A stretch of DNA of 64,000 nucleotides from Pseudomonas sp. B21-048 (GTDB lineage Bacteria > Pseudomonadota > Gammaproteobacteria > Pseudomonadales > Pseudomonadaceae). The translations under genes were made by a program, and so were the position numbers. Of this stretch, positions 27,282 to 37,409 are shown piece after piece. Numbering within the stretch: the stretch's first letter is position 1; each line of letters begins with the position of its first letter. The stretch lies in assembly GCF_024748615.1 (NCBI RefSeq), contig NZ_CP087168.1, positions 310,001-374,000 on the forward strand, in the 5' to 3' direction. The notes beneath the pieces are model-generated. The model searched no databases and had not been told where the DNA came from. It saw only the letters and a list, made by a program, of their open reading frames with translations.

Positions 27282-29732
27282 ATGACTCAAGAACCACTTG
27301 TTCGCGAAGCAGAGGTGGCCGCATTCCGCGACGCCGTCTTGACCAAGCTTACCTACGCGGTGGGCAAAGACCCGGATCACGCCTTCGACCACGACTGGTT
27401 CGAAGCCATCGCCCTGGCGGCGCGCGATCACATGGTCGAGCACTGGATGGACCACACCCGGCAGATCTACCGTAAAGGTCAGAAGCGGGTCTATTACCTC
27501 TCCCTTGAATTCCTGATCGGCCGCTTGCTTTACGACAGCCTGAGCAACCTCGGCCTGCTCGATGTGGCCCGCGAAGCCATGACCGAGCTTGGCGTCGACA
27601 TCGAACGCATTCGTCTGCTGGAGCCCGATGCGGCACTGGGCAACGGAGGCCTCGGGCGTCTGGCGGCGTGCTTCATGGAAAGCATGTCGACCCTGGGCAT
27701 CGCCGGCCATGGTTACGGCATTCGTTACGAACACGGTTTGTTCCGTCAGGCCATCGTCGACGGCTGGCAACAGGAACAGACCGAACACTGGCTGGATTTC
27801 GGCAATCCGTGGGAGTTCGAACGGCCGGAGGTCGCCTATCCGATCGGCTTCGGCGGCAGTGTCGAAACCGTGACCGATGAAAACGGCAAGTCCCGGCAAG
27901 TCTGGTCCCCGGCGGAAACCGTGCGGGCCATTGCTTATGACACGCCGGTGGTCGGTTGGCACGGCGCGAGTGTCAACACGCTGCGGCTGTGGCGTGCCCG
28001 GGCCATGGAAGATTTGCACCTGGAGCGCTTCAACGCTGGCGACCACTTGGGCGCGGTCGCCGAAGTGGCCCGGGCCGAAAGTATCTCCCGCGTGCTCTAC
28101 CCGGCAGACAGCACCGAGGCCGGCCAGGAACTGCGCCTGCGTCAGGAATACTTCTTCGTCGCCGCGTCCCTGCAGGATTTGCTGCGCCGCCATCGCAACA
28201 TGCACACCTCGGTGCTGACCCTGGGCGATCACGCGGCCATTCAACTCAACGACACTCACCCCTCGATTGCCGTGGCCGAGTTGATGCGTCAGTTGGTCGA
28301 TGTTTATGACGTGGCGTGGGATGCGGCGTGGCAGGTCACCGTCGACACGCTGTCGTACACCAACCACACGCTGTTGCCGGAAGCGCTGGAAACCTGGCCG
28401 GTCGGTTTGATGGAGCGGATGCTGCCACGGCACATGCAGATCATTTATTTGATCAACGCCCAGCACATCGACTCATTGCGCGCCAAGGGCGTTCACGATT
28501 TCGACGTGTTGCGTGCGGTGTCGCTGATCGAGGAGGACAACGGTCGTCGCGTGCGCATGGGCAACCTGGCGTTCCTTGGTTCTCACAGCGTTAACGGCGT
28601 GTCCGGCCTGCACACACAGCTGATGCGCAGCACAGTGTTTTCCGAGTTGCATAAACTCTATCCGGAGCGGATCAACAACAAGACCAACGGCATCACCTTC
28701 CGCCGCTGGCTCTATCAGGCCAACCCCGAGCTGACCTCGATGATGGTCGACGCCCTCGGCCCGGATCTGCTGGATAACCCCGAAGAGCGCCTGATAGGGC
28801 TGGAACCGTTTGCCGAGAAGGCTGAATTTCGCAAACAGTTCGCCGAACAGCGGCTGCACAGCAAGAAAGCCCTGGCGTACCTGATTCATGAACGGCTGGG
28901 GGTCGCGATCAACCCGGCGGCGATGTTCGATGTGCAGGTCAAGCGGATCCACGAATACAAACGTCAGTTGCTCAACCTGCTGCACACCGTTGCGCTGTAT
29001 CAGGCGATTCGTGCCGAACCGGAAATCGACTGGGTGCCGCGGGTGAAAATATTCGCCGGCAAGGCGGCGGCCAGTTATCACCAGGCCAAGCTGATCATCA
29101 AGCTGACCAACGACATCGCCCGCGTGGTCAATAACGACCCGACCGTGCGTGGTTTGCTCAAAGTGGTGTTCTTGCCCAACTACAACGTGAGCTTGGCTGA
29201 AAGCATCATTCCGGCGGCGGATTTGTCGGAGCAGATTTCCACCGCCGGCTTCGAAGCCTCGGGCACCAGCAATATGAAATTCGGCCTCAATGGCGCGCTG
29301 ACCATCGGCACCCTGGACGGGGCCAACGTGGAGATGTGCGAACGCATCGGCGCCGAACACATGTTCATCTTCGGCCTCAGCGCCGAGCAAGTGGAGGCGC
29401 GCAAGCTCAACCATGAATTCAACGCGGCGCCGGACATTGCCGCCTCCCATCGACTCAATGACGTGCTGCAAGCGATTCGCAGCGGTGTGTTCTCACCGGA
29501 TGATCCGTCCCGTTACACCAACTTGATCGATTCGCTGGTGGACTACGACCGCTTCCTGGTCTGCGCCGATTTCGATTCCTACTGGAACGCTCAGATGCGC
29601 GTCGAGGCTCACTGGCACGACTCGAAAGAATGGTGGCGCTCGGCGGTATTGAGCAGCGCACGGATGGGTTGGTTCTCGTCCGACCGGACCATTCGCGAGT
29701 ACGCCACGGATATTTGGAAAGCGTTGGAGTAA
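27282..29732 (+). CDS. glgP: Glycogen/maltodextrin phosphorylase
   Basis: A pyridoxal-phosphate enzyme that releases glucose 1-phosphate from alpha-1,4-glucans in the cytoplasm. The 816-residue length is standard for the GT35 family. The cofactor lysine is Lys666 in EASGTSNMKFGLNG, followed by GTLDGANVEM. Substrate sequences GNGGLGRLAACFMES and ITFRRWL also match. It stands alone, not in a glg operon, next to a large membrane protein pair. A short upstream reading frame (27175-27285) ends on the ATGA of this start but lacks a ribosome binding site. Confidence 0.96.
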   Translation: MTQEPLVREAEVAAFRDAVLTKLTYAVGKDPDHAFDHDWFEAIALAARDHMVEHWMDHTRQIYRKGQKRVYYLSLEFLIGRLLYDSLSNLGLLDVAREAMTELGVDIERIRLLEPDAALGNGGLGRLAACFMESMSTLGIAGHGYGIRYEHGLFRQAIVDGWQQEQTEHWLDFGNPWEFERPEVAYPIGFGGSVETVTDENGKSRQVWSPAETVRAIAYDTPVVGWHGASVNTLRLWRARAMEDLHLERFNAGDHLGAVAEVARAESISRVLYPADSTEAGQELRLRQEYFFVAASLQDLLRRHRNMHTSVLTLGDHAAIQLNDTHPSIAVAELMRQLVDVYDVAWDAAWQVTVDTLSYTNHTLLPEALETWPVGLMERMLPRHMQIIYLINAQHIDSLRAKGVHDFDVLRAVSLIEEDNGRRVRMGNLAFLGSHSVNGVSGLHTQLMRSTVFSELHKLYPERINNKTNGITFRRWLYQANPELTSMMVDALGPDLLDNPEERLIGLEPFAEKAEFRKQFAEQRLHSKKALAYLIHERLGVAINPAAMFDVQVKRIHEYKRQLLNLLHTVALYQAIRAEPEIDWVPRVKIFAGKAAASYHQAKLIIKLTNDIARVVNNDPTVRGLLKVVFLPNYNVSLAESIIPAADLSEQISTAGFEASGTSNMKFGLNGALTIGTLDGANVEMCERIGAEHMFIFGLSAEQVEARKLNHEFNAAPDIAASHRLNDVLQAIRSGVFSPDDPSRYTNLIDSLVDYDRFLVCADFDSYWNAQMRVEAHWHDSKEWWRSAVLSSARMGWFSSDRTIREYATDIWKALE

Positions 29733-29751
29733 CTTTTAGCAATAATTGCGA

Positions 29752-29779
29752 GTCCGGCCCGACGGTTGTTGAGCCGGAC
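29752..29779 (+). terminator. Hairpin after glgP
   Basis: GTCCGGC (29752-29758) pairs with GCCGGAC (29773-29779), 20 bases after the glgP stop. No T-run follows, so its strength as a terminator is doubtful. Confidence 0.45.
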
Positions 29780-29835
29780 CGATATACTAAGCACCAGTTT
29801 TGCCGGATGTTTCAGTGACCGCTGCGCGAACGTCT

Positions 29836-29899
29836 TCGCGGGCAAGCCTCGCTCCTACAAAAGGACATTGATCGCTGTAGGAGCGTGGCTTGCCCGCGA
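29836..29899. repeat. REPIN (GTAGGAGC...GCTTGCCCGCGA family)
   Basis: Two 23-base arms at 29836-29858 and 29877-29899 are inverted copies with one mismatch. The arms combine GCGGGCAAGCC with GCTCCTAC. A paired REP of this kind lies between glgP and the DUF2339 gene. Confidence 0.85.
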
Positions 29900-29950
29900 T
29901 GACGTCAGTGCAAACGCCACAAGGCAATGGGCCGCTTAGGGATATCGACC

Positions 29951-32900
29951 ATGCAATGGATGTTCATGCTGATTGGGCTGCTGCTCGGCTGGATGCTTGA
30001 CGAGTCGTTCAGCGGTGCGCTGTTGGGCGCTTTGCTCGGGCAGGGTATCGGCCAGGCCATTCGCATCGGCCGCTTGACGACTCAAACCGCCGAGCAGCGA
30101 CGCTTGCTGGATCAGGCGCAGGTTGCGCTGAATGCGGTCGAGCAGCGATTGACATTGCTGGAAGTGTCGGGCGTCAAAACGCCTGAAGCCAGTGAATCTG
30201 TGGCCAGCGAACCCGTTCCATCTCCTGAAATCATTGTCGAGCAAGCCCCTGTCGCCACCGCGGAATTGGTCTGGGAACTGCCGCCCGAACTCGAACCGAT
30301 CGCAGCAGCCGCCACCGAAACCAGTCGTCCGCAGCCCGATGATCTGTGGAAACCCGAGCCCGTCACCCGCGAACCACAGCAACCGGCAGCACCTCGCGGC
30401 CCGAACTTCATCGAACGCGCCATCAGCGGCGCACGCAACTGGCTGTTCGGCGGCAATACCGTGCTGCGGGTCGGCGTGCTGCTGTTGTTTCTCGGCCTGG
30501 CCTTCTTATTGCGCTACGCCACCGAAGGCATGGTGGTACCGGTCGAGTTGCGTTACGCCGGTGTCGCGGCGGCGGCCTTGGGCTTGCTCGCGCTGGGCTG
30601 GTGGTTGCGCCTGCGCAACAGCAATTACGCGCTGATGCTGCAAGGCACCGGGATCGCGGTGTTGTACCTGACTGTATTTGCCGCGATGCGTCTGCATCCA
30701 TTGCTCGACCCCACGGCTGCACTGGGGCTGCTGGTGGTGGTAACAGTGTTCTCGGCAATTCTCGCCATTACCCAAAACGCCTTAGGCTTGGCCGCCGCAG
30801 CCGCCTTGGGCGGTTTCGCCGCACCGATCCTGACTTCCACCGGCGCTGGCAACCATGTCGCGTTGTTCAGCTACTTCGCCTTGCTCAATGCCGGCATCCT
30901 CGCCATCGCGTGGTTCAAGGCCTGGCGGTTGCTCAACCTGATCGGTTTTGTCGGCACCTTCGGCATCGGATTGGCCTGGGGCCTGCGTTCCTATACACCA
31001 GAGTTGCTGTGGAGCACCGAGCCGTTTCTGATTCTGTTTTTCCTGATGTACCTGGCCATCGGGTTGTTGTTTGCTCGGCGCAAGCTGCTGGAAATGAGCG
31101 ATGCGCCCGAGGACGACAGCCGCGATGCACTGCTGCACTGGTCGGTGCGCAAGGGCGATTACGTTGACGGCACCATGCTGTTCGCGCCACCGCTGGTGGG
31201 CTTCGGTTTGCAGTTTGCGTTGGTGGAGCACCTGGAATTTGCCGCTGCTTTCAGCGCCTTGGCGCTGGGCATGATTTACATGGGGCTGGCCCGGTTGCTG
31301 ATGGGTGGACGAGCGCTGTTGTTGGCGGAAACCTGTCTGGCGCTGGGGGTGATCTTTGCCAGCCTGGCGATCCCCTTGGGGCTCGATGCACGTTGGACCG
31401 CGGCGGCTTGGGCGGTGGAAGGCGCGGGGATTTTCTGGCTCGGCCTGCGCCAACAACGACCGCTGGCGCGAGCCTTTGCCTTGCTGCTGCAACTGGGCTC
31501 GGCACTGGCCTTCCTCAGTGAATTGCGTAGCGGCGAGAACAGCCTGCTCGATGGCGCCCCGTTGGGGGCGTTGATGCTCGGCATGGCGCTGCTGTTCAGC
31601 TTCTACCAATTGCGCAAAGCATTGCCCGAACAGGCGTCGCAGTGGGAGCGCAAAGGATTGCCGGTGTTGGCTTGCCTGGGCCTGACCTATATCTATCTGC
31701 TGGCGCCGCTGTTTTTCCTCACTCACGGCACGGCGATCAGTTGGGCGCTGGCAGGGTTGGCGACGTTGTTCGTCGGCCTGCGCCTGCAATCGCGAACGTT
31801 CCTGTTCACCGCGTTCGCCGTGCAACTGCTCGGCGGAGCGTTGTTCCTGTTGCGGCTGCAAGGGGCGGGTGGTGAGTCGGCTGCGGTGTTCAGCGCCGGT
31901 TGGAGCGGTTTACTCAGCGCGTCCCTGATCGGGCTGGCGTTGATCGCCGGGATGTTGCTGGCGGCCCGCGACGACATGGTGCGCAATGACGTGCGTTTGC
32001 TGCGCGGCTTGTCAGTGGTGTTGCTGGCCGGTCTGGTGCTGATCAACCTCGCCGTGCTGTTTGTGTTGCCATGGCAAACCGCGAGTGCGGTGTGGGCAGC
32101 CAGTGGTTTGTTCATCATCTGGTTGAGCCTGTACCTGAAGCAGCGCGTGAGTTTTGTCTTTGGTCTGCTGTTGCAGGTGATCGGCGGTGCTGCGTTCCTG
32201 TTCGCCGGGCCGGACCTGCTCGGCCCGCTGTTCAGCGAAGGGTTGCGACCGCTGGCGCATAGCGGTTTCTGGACGCCGCTGGTGCTGGGGCTGGCCGCAT
32301 TCGTCGGGGCCTGGCGTCTGCAGCTTGGCAATCATGCTTCGGCCTTCGATGGGCTGAGTCTGCAACGCTTGTCCGAAGTGTTGCTGGTGTGGGGCGCGGG
32401 TTGGTGGGCGCTGGCGTGGGTCAGCGAAGTGCTGCGCTTTGCGCCGTTGAATCTGCAAGCCACTTTGTTGCTGGCCGTCGCCGCCGTGAGTGTCGCGCTG
32501 TGGACGCTGTTGGCGCTGCGCCAGACATGGTCGTCGCTGGGCTTGCTTTGCACCTTGCTAATTCCAGCCGCCGGTCTGGTGCTGCTCGCGGCCTGGTATT
32601 CGCGTTATCACCCGGCCGCCAACTTCGGCTGGTTGGTTTGGGTCGCGGTGTTTGTCGTGCATTTCATCTCCCTGCGGCGCCTGGCGCCGACGCTGCCTGC
32701 AAGAGCCCTGAGCACCGCCCATGTGCTCGGCTGCTGGCTGTTGATCGGCGTGCTGGCCCTGGAGCTGCGTTACGGCTTGCTGCTGTTGTCGGAGCAGTAC
32801 AACGCCTGGCGCTGGTTGGGCTGGGCGATTCTGCCGAGTCTGTATCTGGTGCTGATGGCCGCGCCGCGTGCGTGGCCATGGCCGGTGTCGGAGTATCCCC

Positions 32901-33538
32901 GCGAGTACCGGGTCTATGCCGCTGCGCCGTTGGCGTTGTTGATGCTCGGCTGGTTCTGGCTGGCAAACATCGCCAGTGACGGCACCGCCGAGCCACTGCC
33001 GTATGTGCCGCTGATTAACCCGCTGGAGTTGGGTCTGTTGTTTGCCCTGTTCGGCGTTTACGTCTGGTCTCGGACCGCCGTGACGCAACTGGCGATTCGC
33101 AAGGAGTACGCCGATAACGCCACGCAAGTAATTGCCGGTGTTTCGCTGTTCGTCTTTTTCACCGCGCTGGTGATGCGCACGGCTCACCACTGGGGCGGCG
33201 TGCCGTTCGCGCTGGATCTGCTGCTTGAATCGATGCTGGTGCAGGCCGGCCTGTCCATCGTCTGGACCCTGATGGCCCTGAGTCTGATGATCGGTGGGCA
33301 TCTGCGTCATCGCCGCGAAGTCTGGCTGATCGGCGCGGCGCTGATCGCGCTGGTGGTCGCCAAGCTGTTCTTCGTTGAATTGAGTAACCGCGGCGGGCTC
33401 GCGCGGATCGTGTCGTTTATAGGCGTTGGCGTGTTGCTGTTGGTGGTGGGCTATTTCGCCCCGTTGCCGCCCAAGCGTGCCGAGGCTGTGCCGGATGTCG
33501 AAAAACCGGCCCCTGAAACCGAAGGAGTGTCGTCTTGA
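29951..33538 (+). CDS. DUF2339 large integral membrane protein
   Basis: A 1195-residue protein, one of the largest here. The start at 29951 gives MQWMFMLIGLLLGWMLDESF with a first membrane helix. Residues about 40-70 form a short coiled coil, 75-150 a Pro/Glu-rich linker, and from 160 onward roughly 25-30 hydrophobic segments follow to near the end, with a short cytoplasmic tail. This architecture is that of DUF2339, a family without known function. Internal repetition of membrane bundles suggests duplication. It overlaps the DUF3999 start by four bases, so the two proteins probably act together. Confidence 0.9.
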   Translation: MQWMFMLIGLLLGWMLDESFSGALLGALLGQGIGQAIRIGRLTTQTAEQRRLLDQAQVALNAVEQRLTLLEVSGVKTPEASESVASEPVPSPEIIVEQAPVATAELVWELPPELEPIAAAATETSRPQPDDLWKPEPVTREPQQPAAPRGPNFIERAISGARNWLFGGNTVLRVGVLLLFLGLAFLLRYATEGMVVPVELRYAGVAAAALGLLALGWWLRLRNSNYALMLQGTGIAVLYLTVFAAMRLHPLLDPTAALGLLVVVTVFSAILAITQNALGLAAAAALGGFAAPILTSTGAGNHVALFSYFALLNAGILAIAWFKAWRLLNLIGFVGTFGIGLAWGLRSYTPELLWSTEPFLILFFLMYLAIGLLFARRKLLEMSDAPEDDSRDALLHWSVRKGDYVDGTMLFAPPLVGFGLQFALVEHLEFAAAFSALALGMIYMGLARLLMGGRALLLAETCLALGVIFASLAIPLGLDARWTAAAWAVEGAGIFWLGLRQQRPLARAFALLLQLGSALAFLSELRSGENSLLDGAPLGALMLGMALLFSFYQLRKALPEQASQWERKGLPVLACLGLTYIYLLAPLFFLTHGTAISWALAGLATLFVGLRLQSRTFLFTAFAVQLLGGALFLLRLQGAGGESAAVFSAGWSGLLSASLIGLALIAGMLLAARDDMVRNDVRLLRGLSVVLLAGLVLINLAVLFVLPWQTASAVWAASGLFIIWLSLYLKQRVSFVFGLLLQVIGGAAFLFAGPDLLGPLFSEGLRPLAHSGFWTPLVLGLAAFVGAWRLQLGNHASAFDGLSLQRLSEVLLVWGAGWWALAWVSEVLRFAPLNLQATLLLAVAAVSVALWTLLALRQTWSSLGLLCTLLIPAAGLVLLAAWYSRYHPAANFGWLVWVAVFVVHFISLRRLAPTLPARALSTAHVLGCWLLIGVLALELRYGLLLLSEQYNAWRWLGWAILPSLYLVLMAAPRAWPWPVSEYPREYRVYAAAPLALLMLGWFWLANIASDGTAEPLPYVPLINPLELGLLFALFGVYVWSRTAVTQLAIRKEYADNATQVIAGVSLFVFFTALVMRTAHHWGGVPFALDLLLESMLVQAGLSIVWTLMALSLMIGGHLRHRREVWLIGAALIALVVAKLFFVELSNRGGLARIVSFIGVGVLLLVVGYFAPLPPKRAEAVPDVEKPAPETEGVSS

Positions 33539-34902
33539 GTCAGAAGCTGAACCTGGGCTTGTGGGGGGCTGTGTTGCTGGGGGTGACGCTGTCGGCCGGC
33601 GCGCAGGAAAAACCGGCGGACTTTGCCGCTCAGGTGCCGTTGTCCGTGAGTGGCGAGGGCCCGTGGTATCGCCTGGAATTGCCCTTGGGCGTGCAACTGA
33701 AGGCGCGGCAAACCGATCTCAGCGATCTGCGCGTGTTCAACGCCGCCGGTGAGCCTCAGGCTTATGCTCTGGCCCGAGAGCCCGCGCAGACCCGCGAAAA
33801 CCGCACGCTGAACGACGTGAAGTGGTTCCCGTTGTACAACTCGGCGGATGCCACCGAACGCGCGCCGAGTGTGCGCGTGCAATCGAACACCAACGGCACG
33901 TTGATCGAAGTGCAGCCGTCCAGCCAGTTGGAGGCGGGCGAAGAAGAGCTGCGCGGTTGGTTACTCGACGCCAGCCGCATCAAGGCGCCGTTGCAGCAAT
34001 TGATCCTCGACTGGACCAGCGATCGCGACGGTTTCCAGCGTTTCAGCATCGAAGCCAGTGACGATTTGCAGCATTGGCAGTCTTGGGGCGAAGGGCAGGT
34101 GGCGCGTCTGACGTTTGCCGACGAACGGGTCGAGCAACATGAGGTTGGCCTGCCGGGGCAATCGGCGCGCTATTTGCGCTTGCTGTGGAGTTCACCTCAA
34201 TCGGCGCCCGTGCTGACGTCGGCGCAACTGGAAAGCACTAACCCTCGCACCTTGCCGCTGCCGCTAGTCTGGTCGCAACCGTTGGCTGGCACCAGCGTGA
34301 AGGCCGGTGAGTACATTTGGCAATTGCCGATGGGGTTGAACGTTCAGCGTTTGCAAATCGAACTGAGTCAGCCCAACAGCCTGGCCCCGGTGACGTTGTC
34401 GGGGCGCCGGGAGACTAGTCTGCCGTGGCAACCGATGACCAGCGGTTTGCTTTATCGTCTGACGCAGAATGGCCAGGACGTGGTGCAGAACGAATTGCAG
34501 TTGCCGGGCCAGACCGTGCAGCAATTGAAGCTGACTGTGGATGAGCGCGGCGGAGGTCTGGGCGCCGAAACGCCGACCGTGCGGTTTGCCGTGCGGTCCA
34601 CGCAACTGGTGTTTCTGGCGCGCGGGGCCGGGCCTTATACGCTGGCGCTGGGGAGTGCGACGGTGAAGGCGGCGAACCTGCCGTTGTCGACGCTGATACC
34701 GGATTACAGCGCCGCGAAGCTGGCGGCGTTGGGCAAGGCGACCGTGGAGGGTGGGGTCGTGGTGACTCCGGCGGCAACCCTGCCAACAGTGGCGGACACG
34801 AACTGGAAGAAGTTCGGGTTGTGGGCGGTGCTGTTGCTCAGTGTGCTGGTTCTGGGGGGCATGGCGTTCAGCTTGCTGCGCAAACCACCCGTCAAATCCT
34901 AG
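33535..34902 (+). CDS. DUF3999 secreted/membrane protein
   Basis: A 455-residue protein starting with TTG at 33535 inside the last codons of the DUF2339 gene. It has a signal peptide (about 1-23), a large beta-rich periplasmic part and a C-terminal membrane helix WAVLLLSVLVLGGMAFSLL before a short tail. This topology fits a periplasmic protein anchored at its end. The DUF2339-DUF3999 pairing recurs in Pseudomonas as I recall. It probably forms an envelope complex with its neighbour, but no activity is known. Confidence 0.85.
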   Translation: MSQKLNLGLWGAVLLGVTLSAGAQEKPADFAAQVPLSVSGEGPWYRLELPLGVQLKARQTDLSDLRVFNAAGEPQAYALAREPAQTRENRTLNDVKWFPLYNSADATERAPSVRVQSNTNGTLIEVQPSSQLEAGEEELRGWLLDASRIKAPLQQLILDWTSDRDGFQRFSIEASDDLQHWQSWGEGQVARLTFADERVEQHEVGLPGQSARYLRLLWSSPQSAPVLTSAQLESTNPRTLPLPLVWSQPLAGTSVKAGEYIWQLPMGLNVQRLQIELSQPNSLAPVTLSGRRETSLPWQPMTSGLLYRLTQNGQDVVQNELQLPGQTVQQLKLTVDERGGGLGAETPTVRFAVRSTQLVFLARGAGPYTLALGSATVKAANLPLSTLIPDYSAAKLAALGKATVEGGVVVTPAATLPTVADTNWKKFGLWAVLLLSVLVLGGMAFSLLRKPPVKS

Positions 34903-34903
34903 G

Positions 34904-34980
34904 CTGGCGCTTCGCGCCAGATCGCGGGCAAGTCGGATCGCCGCCCGCTCGCCCCTACAAGAGCGAGGCTTGGCCGCGAA
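34904..34980. repeat. Hairpin plus REP element after the DUF3999 gene
   Basis: CTGGCGC-TTC-GCGCCAG at 34904-34920 starts two bases after the stop codon and may end the transcript. It merges into a REP-type unit with TCGCGGGCAAGTCGG at 34922 and CCTACAAGAGCGAGGCTTGG. Confidence 0.6.
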
Positions 34981-35154
34981 GGCGTCCTTGCGGCCATCAA
35001 AAATATTTAAACTGCCGCCAATTGCGGCCCCATTTCGAACTACGCTCAACCCCGCGCATGAACTCTATTGGGCGCATCACGTCTGATAGGAGGAAATGCG
35101 CCCCGACTCGCGTTAAACTGCGCGGGTTTTTAGCCCCCCATTCCGGAGTCTTCC

Positions 35155-36165
35155 ATGTCCCGCGTTACCTTGAGTCGCTATTTGATTGAGCAGACCCGCA
35201 GCAACAACACTCCTGCCGATCTGCGTTTCCTGATAGAAGTGGTGGCGCGTGCCTGCAAGGAGATCAACCACGCCGTGTCCAAAGGCGCCCTGGGTGGCGT
35301 TCTGGGCAGCATGGGCACTGAAAACGTCCAGGGCGAAGTGCAGAAGAAGCTCGATGTGATCTCCAACGAGATCTTGCTCGAAGCCAACGAATGGGGCGGT
35401 CACCTGGCCGGCATGGCGTCCGAGGAAATGGACAATGCCTACCAGATCCCGGGCAAATACCCGAAAGGCGCGTACCTGCTGGTATTCGACCCGCTGGACG
35501 GTTCGTCGAACATCGACATCAACGCGCCGGTCGGCACCATCTTCTCGGTACTGCGTTGCCCGAACGAATACCTGACTCAGAACGAGCCCTTGAATGAAAA
35601 GGCCTTCCTGCAGCCAGGTACCCAGCAAGTGGCCGCCGGCTACGCGATCTACGGTCCGCAGACCATGCTGATCCTGACCTTGGGCGATGGCGTGAAAGGC
35701 TTCACCCTGGACCGTGAAATGGGCAGTTTCGTACTGACCCACGAAAACATCACCATTCCTGAAACCACCCAGGAATTTGCCATCAACGCGTCCAACCAGC
35801 GTCACTGGGAAGCACCGGTACAGCGCTACGTCGGCGAATTGCTGGCAGGTGATGAAGGCCCGCTGAAAAAGAACTACAACATGCGTTGGGTTGCCGCAAT
35901 GGTCGCCGACGTGCACCGCATCCTGAACCGTGGTGGTCTGTTCATGTACCCACGCGACAGCCGCGAGCCATCGAAACCGGGCAAATTGCGCCTGATGTAC
36001 GAAGCCAACCCGATGTCGTTCCTGGTGGAACAGGCGGGCGGCGCGTCTACCGACGGCCACCAGCGCATCCTCGACATCCAGCCGGAAGGCCTGCACCAGC
36101 GTGTTGCGGTGTTCCTCGGTTCGAAAGAAGAAGTTGCCCGCGTCACGGCTTACCACAAGGAATAA
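35155..36165 (+). CDS. fbp: Fructose-1,6-bisphosphatase class I
   Basis: Hydrolyses fructose 1,6-bisphosphate to fructose 6-phosphate in gluconeogenesis, with magnesium, in the cytoplasm. It is 336 residues, the normal length. The metal-binding Asp/Glu cluster appears in [16 protein letters not shown] and the acidic NEIL ... EEMDN region before it. Near the C-terminus, [21 protein letters not shown] contains the substrate-binding Lys and Arg. The DUF924 gene follows after three bases, so they share a transcript. Confidence 0.97.
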   Translation: MSRVTLSRYLIEQTRSNNTPADLRFLIEVVARACKEINHAVSKGALGGVLGSMGTENVQGEVQKKLDVISNEILLEANEWGGHLAGMASEEMDNAYQIPGKYPKGAYLLVFDPLDGSSNIDINAPVGTIFSVLRCPNEYLTQNEPLNEKAFLQPGTQQVAAGYAIYGPQTMLILTLGDGVKGFTLDREMGSFVLTHENITIPETTQEFAINASNQRHWEAPVQRYVGELLAGDEGPLKKNYNMRWVAAMVADVHRILNRGGLFMYPRDSREPSKPGKLRLMYEANPMSFLVEQAGGASTDGHQRILDIQPEGLHQRVAVFLGSKEEVARVTAYHKE

Positions 36166-36168
36166 GCC

Positions 36169-36771
36169 ATGACCGCGCCCTGGCAGCCGTTGCTCGAGTG
36201 GTGGTTCGGATCTTTCGAATCACCCAACGAAATAGCGGCTGACAAGAGCAAGTTATGGTTCGGCAAGCGCGACAGCCAGGACCTCGAAGCGCGGATGCGT
36301 TTCGCGGATCTGGTCGAGCAAGCACTGGCCGGCGGATTGACCGAATGGGTGCAATGCCCTGAAGGTTGGCTGGCCCTGGTGCTGCTGCTCGATCAGCTGC
36401 CACGAATGATCTTTCGCGACACCCCCAAATCCTTTTCAGGCGACCTCAAGGCTCAGGCACTGGTAGCGCAAGGCATAGCCGCGGATTTCGATCGGCAACT
36501 GCGACCGATCCAGCGGGTGTTTATCTATCTGGTATTCGAGCACAGCGAGAATCTGGCGGTGCAAAACGAAGCGGTTTCGCGGTTTCTAGATCTGGTTGAA
36601 CAGCAGCCAGAGGCGGATCGGGCGGTATTTGCCGATAACCTGGATTATGCCGAGCGGCATCAGAAGATCATTGCGCGGTTTGGACGGTTTCCCCATCGCA
36701 ATGCGGTGTTGGGGCGCGAGTCTACGGCTGAGGAGCTGGAGTTTTTGAATGGGCCGGGGTCGCGGTTCTGA
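36169..36771 (+). CDS. DUF924 family protein
   Basis: A 200-residue soluble helical protein. The TPR-like DUF924 pattern is seen in LEWWFGS near the start, KLWFGKRDSQDLEARMRF, LALVLLLDQLPRMIFRDTP and VFIYLVFEHSENLAVQ. The family has no defined function. It starts three bases after fbp stops, which implies co-translation, and is convergent with the toxin gene 12 bases later. Confidence 0.9.
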   Translation: MTAPWQPLLEWWFGSFESPNEIAADKSKLWFGKRDSQDLEARMRFADLVEQALAGGLTEWVQCPEGWLALVLLLDQLPRMIFRDTPKSFSGDLKAQALVAQGIAADFDRQLRPIQRVFIYLVFEHSENLAVQNEAVSRFLDLVEQQPEADRAVFADNLDYAERHQKIIARFGRFPHRNAVLGRESTAEELEFLNGPGSRF

Positions 36772-36783
36772 TGGGCTGTGAAC

Positions 36784-37116
36784 TCACGGATTCCCTTGTA
36801 ACAGTCGCTTCATCAGCAGTGTCGATAGGTTTTTCCGCGTATCGGCAATGATGTGGACGTAGATCGTTTGTCCCCGCACTTCATAAATGATCCGGTTCAT
36901 TCCCGAGAGAGTTTGTCGATATTGGCTGAGATTGAGCTTCTCAATCTCTTCCGGGACTGACCCGGCATAGGGCTGGTTTCCCAAATGACGGATGGCTGCT
37001 TTCAGATTGGCGTAGGTGTTTTGCCATGTCTGCGTAGAAAATTGTTTGGTGAGATAGGTACGAATTTCTTTGAGGTCTGTTTCGGCGGACTGAAGAATGA
37101 CGACCTTTAAACTCAT
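36784..37116 (-). CDS. ParE/RelE-family toxin
   Basis: A 110-residue basic protein of the RelE/ParE superfamily. It begins MSLKVVILQSAETDLKEIR and includes YRQTLSGMNRIIYEV and TIYVHIIADTRKN, the usual ParE beta-sheet and C-terminal arginine region. ParE toxins target gyrase and RelE toxins cleave mRNA; which one applies here is not certain. The start overlaps the antitoxin stop by four bases, the expected order with antitoxin first. The pair is AT-richer than its surroundings, suggesting acquisition. Confidence 0.88.
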   Translation of the reverse strand: MSLKVVILQSAETDLKEIRTYLTKQFSTQTWQNTYANLKAAIRHLGNQPYAGSVPEEIEKLNLSQYRQTLSGMNRIIYEVRGQTIYVHIIADTRKNLSTLLMKRLLQGNP

Positions 37117-37385
37117 TGATGGTCGTCCTTGTCCAATTCTGCGAAGACGTCTTCGGCATCCCGAAACTTGCCCTCTTCAATCTCCCGATTACCCATTGCC
37201 AAGAGCTTTAAAAGAGCCATTGTGTCTTCTTGCTCTTCAAAGCTTTTCACATCCATGACCACCAGCTTCGCTTCACCGTTTTGGGTTATCACCAAGGGCT
37301 CACGGCTCTCGGTGAGCGTTTTAACGATTTCCGCAGTGTGGCTTTTCAGGTAACTGATCGGCTTGATTTGAGATGAAAGCTTCAT
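37113..37385 (-). CDS. Phd/YefM-family antitoxin
   Basis: A 90-residue antitoxin whose N-terminus (ISYLKSHTAEIVKTL, then PLVITQNGEAKLVVMD) is the DNA-binding Phd/YefM fold. The acidic C-terminal half would wrap the toxin. It is upstream of and overlaps the toxin gene. An inverted repeat at 37410-37438 lies 25 bases before its ATG and is the probable site where the antitoxin and the complex repress their own promoter. Confidence 0.9.
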   Translation of the reverse strand: MKLSSQIKPISYLKSHTAEIVKTLTESREPLVITQNGEAKLVVMDVKSFEEQEDTMALLKLLAMGNREIEEGKFRDAEDVFAELDKDDHQ

Positions 37386-37409
37386 GGGATGAGCCTCGTC
37401 AGATTGAAT

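Noticed and set aside
27175..27285. 36-codon reading frame ending on the glgP ATGA
   Set aside because: No ribosome binding site and no recognisable protein character; the overlap of stop and start may be chance.
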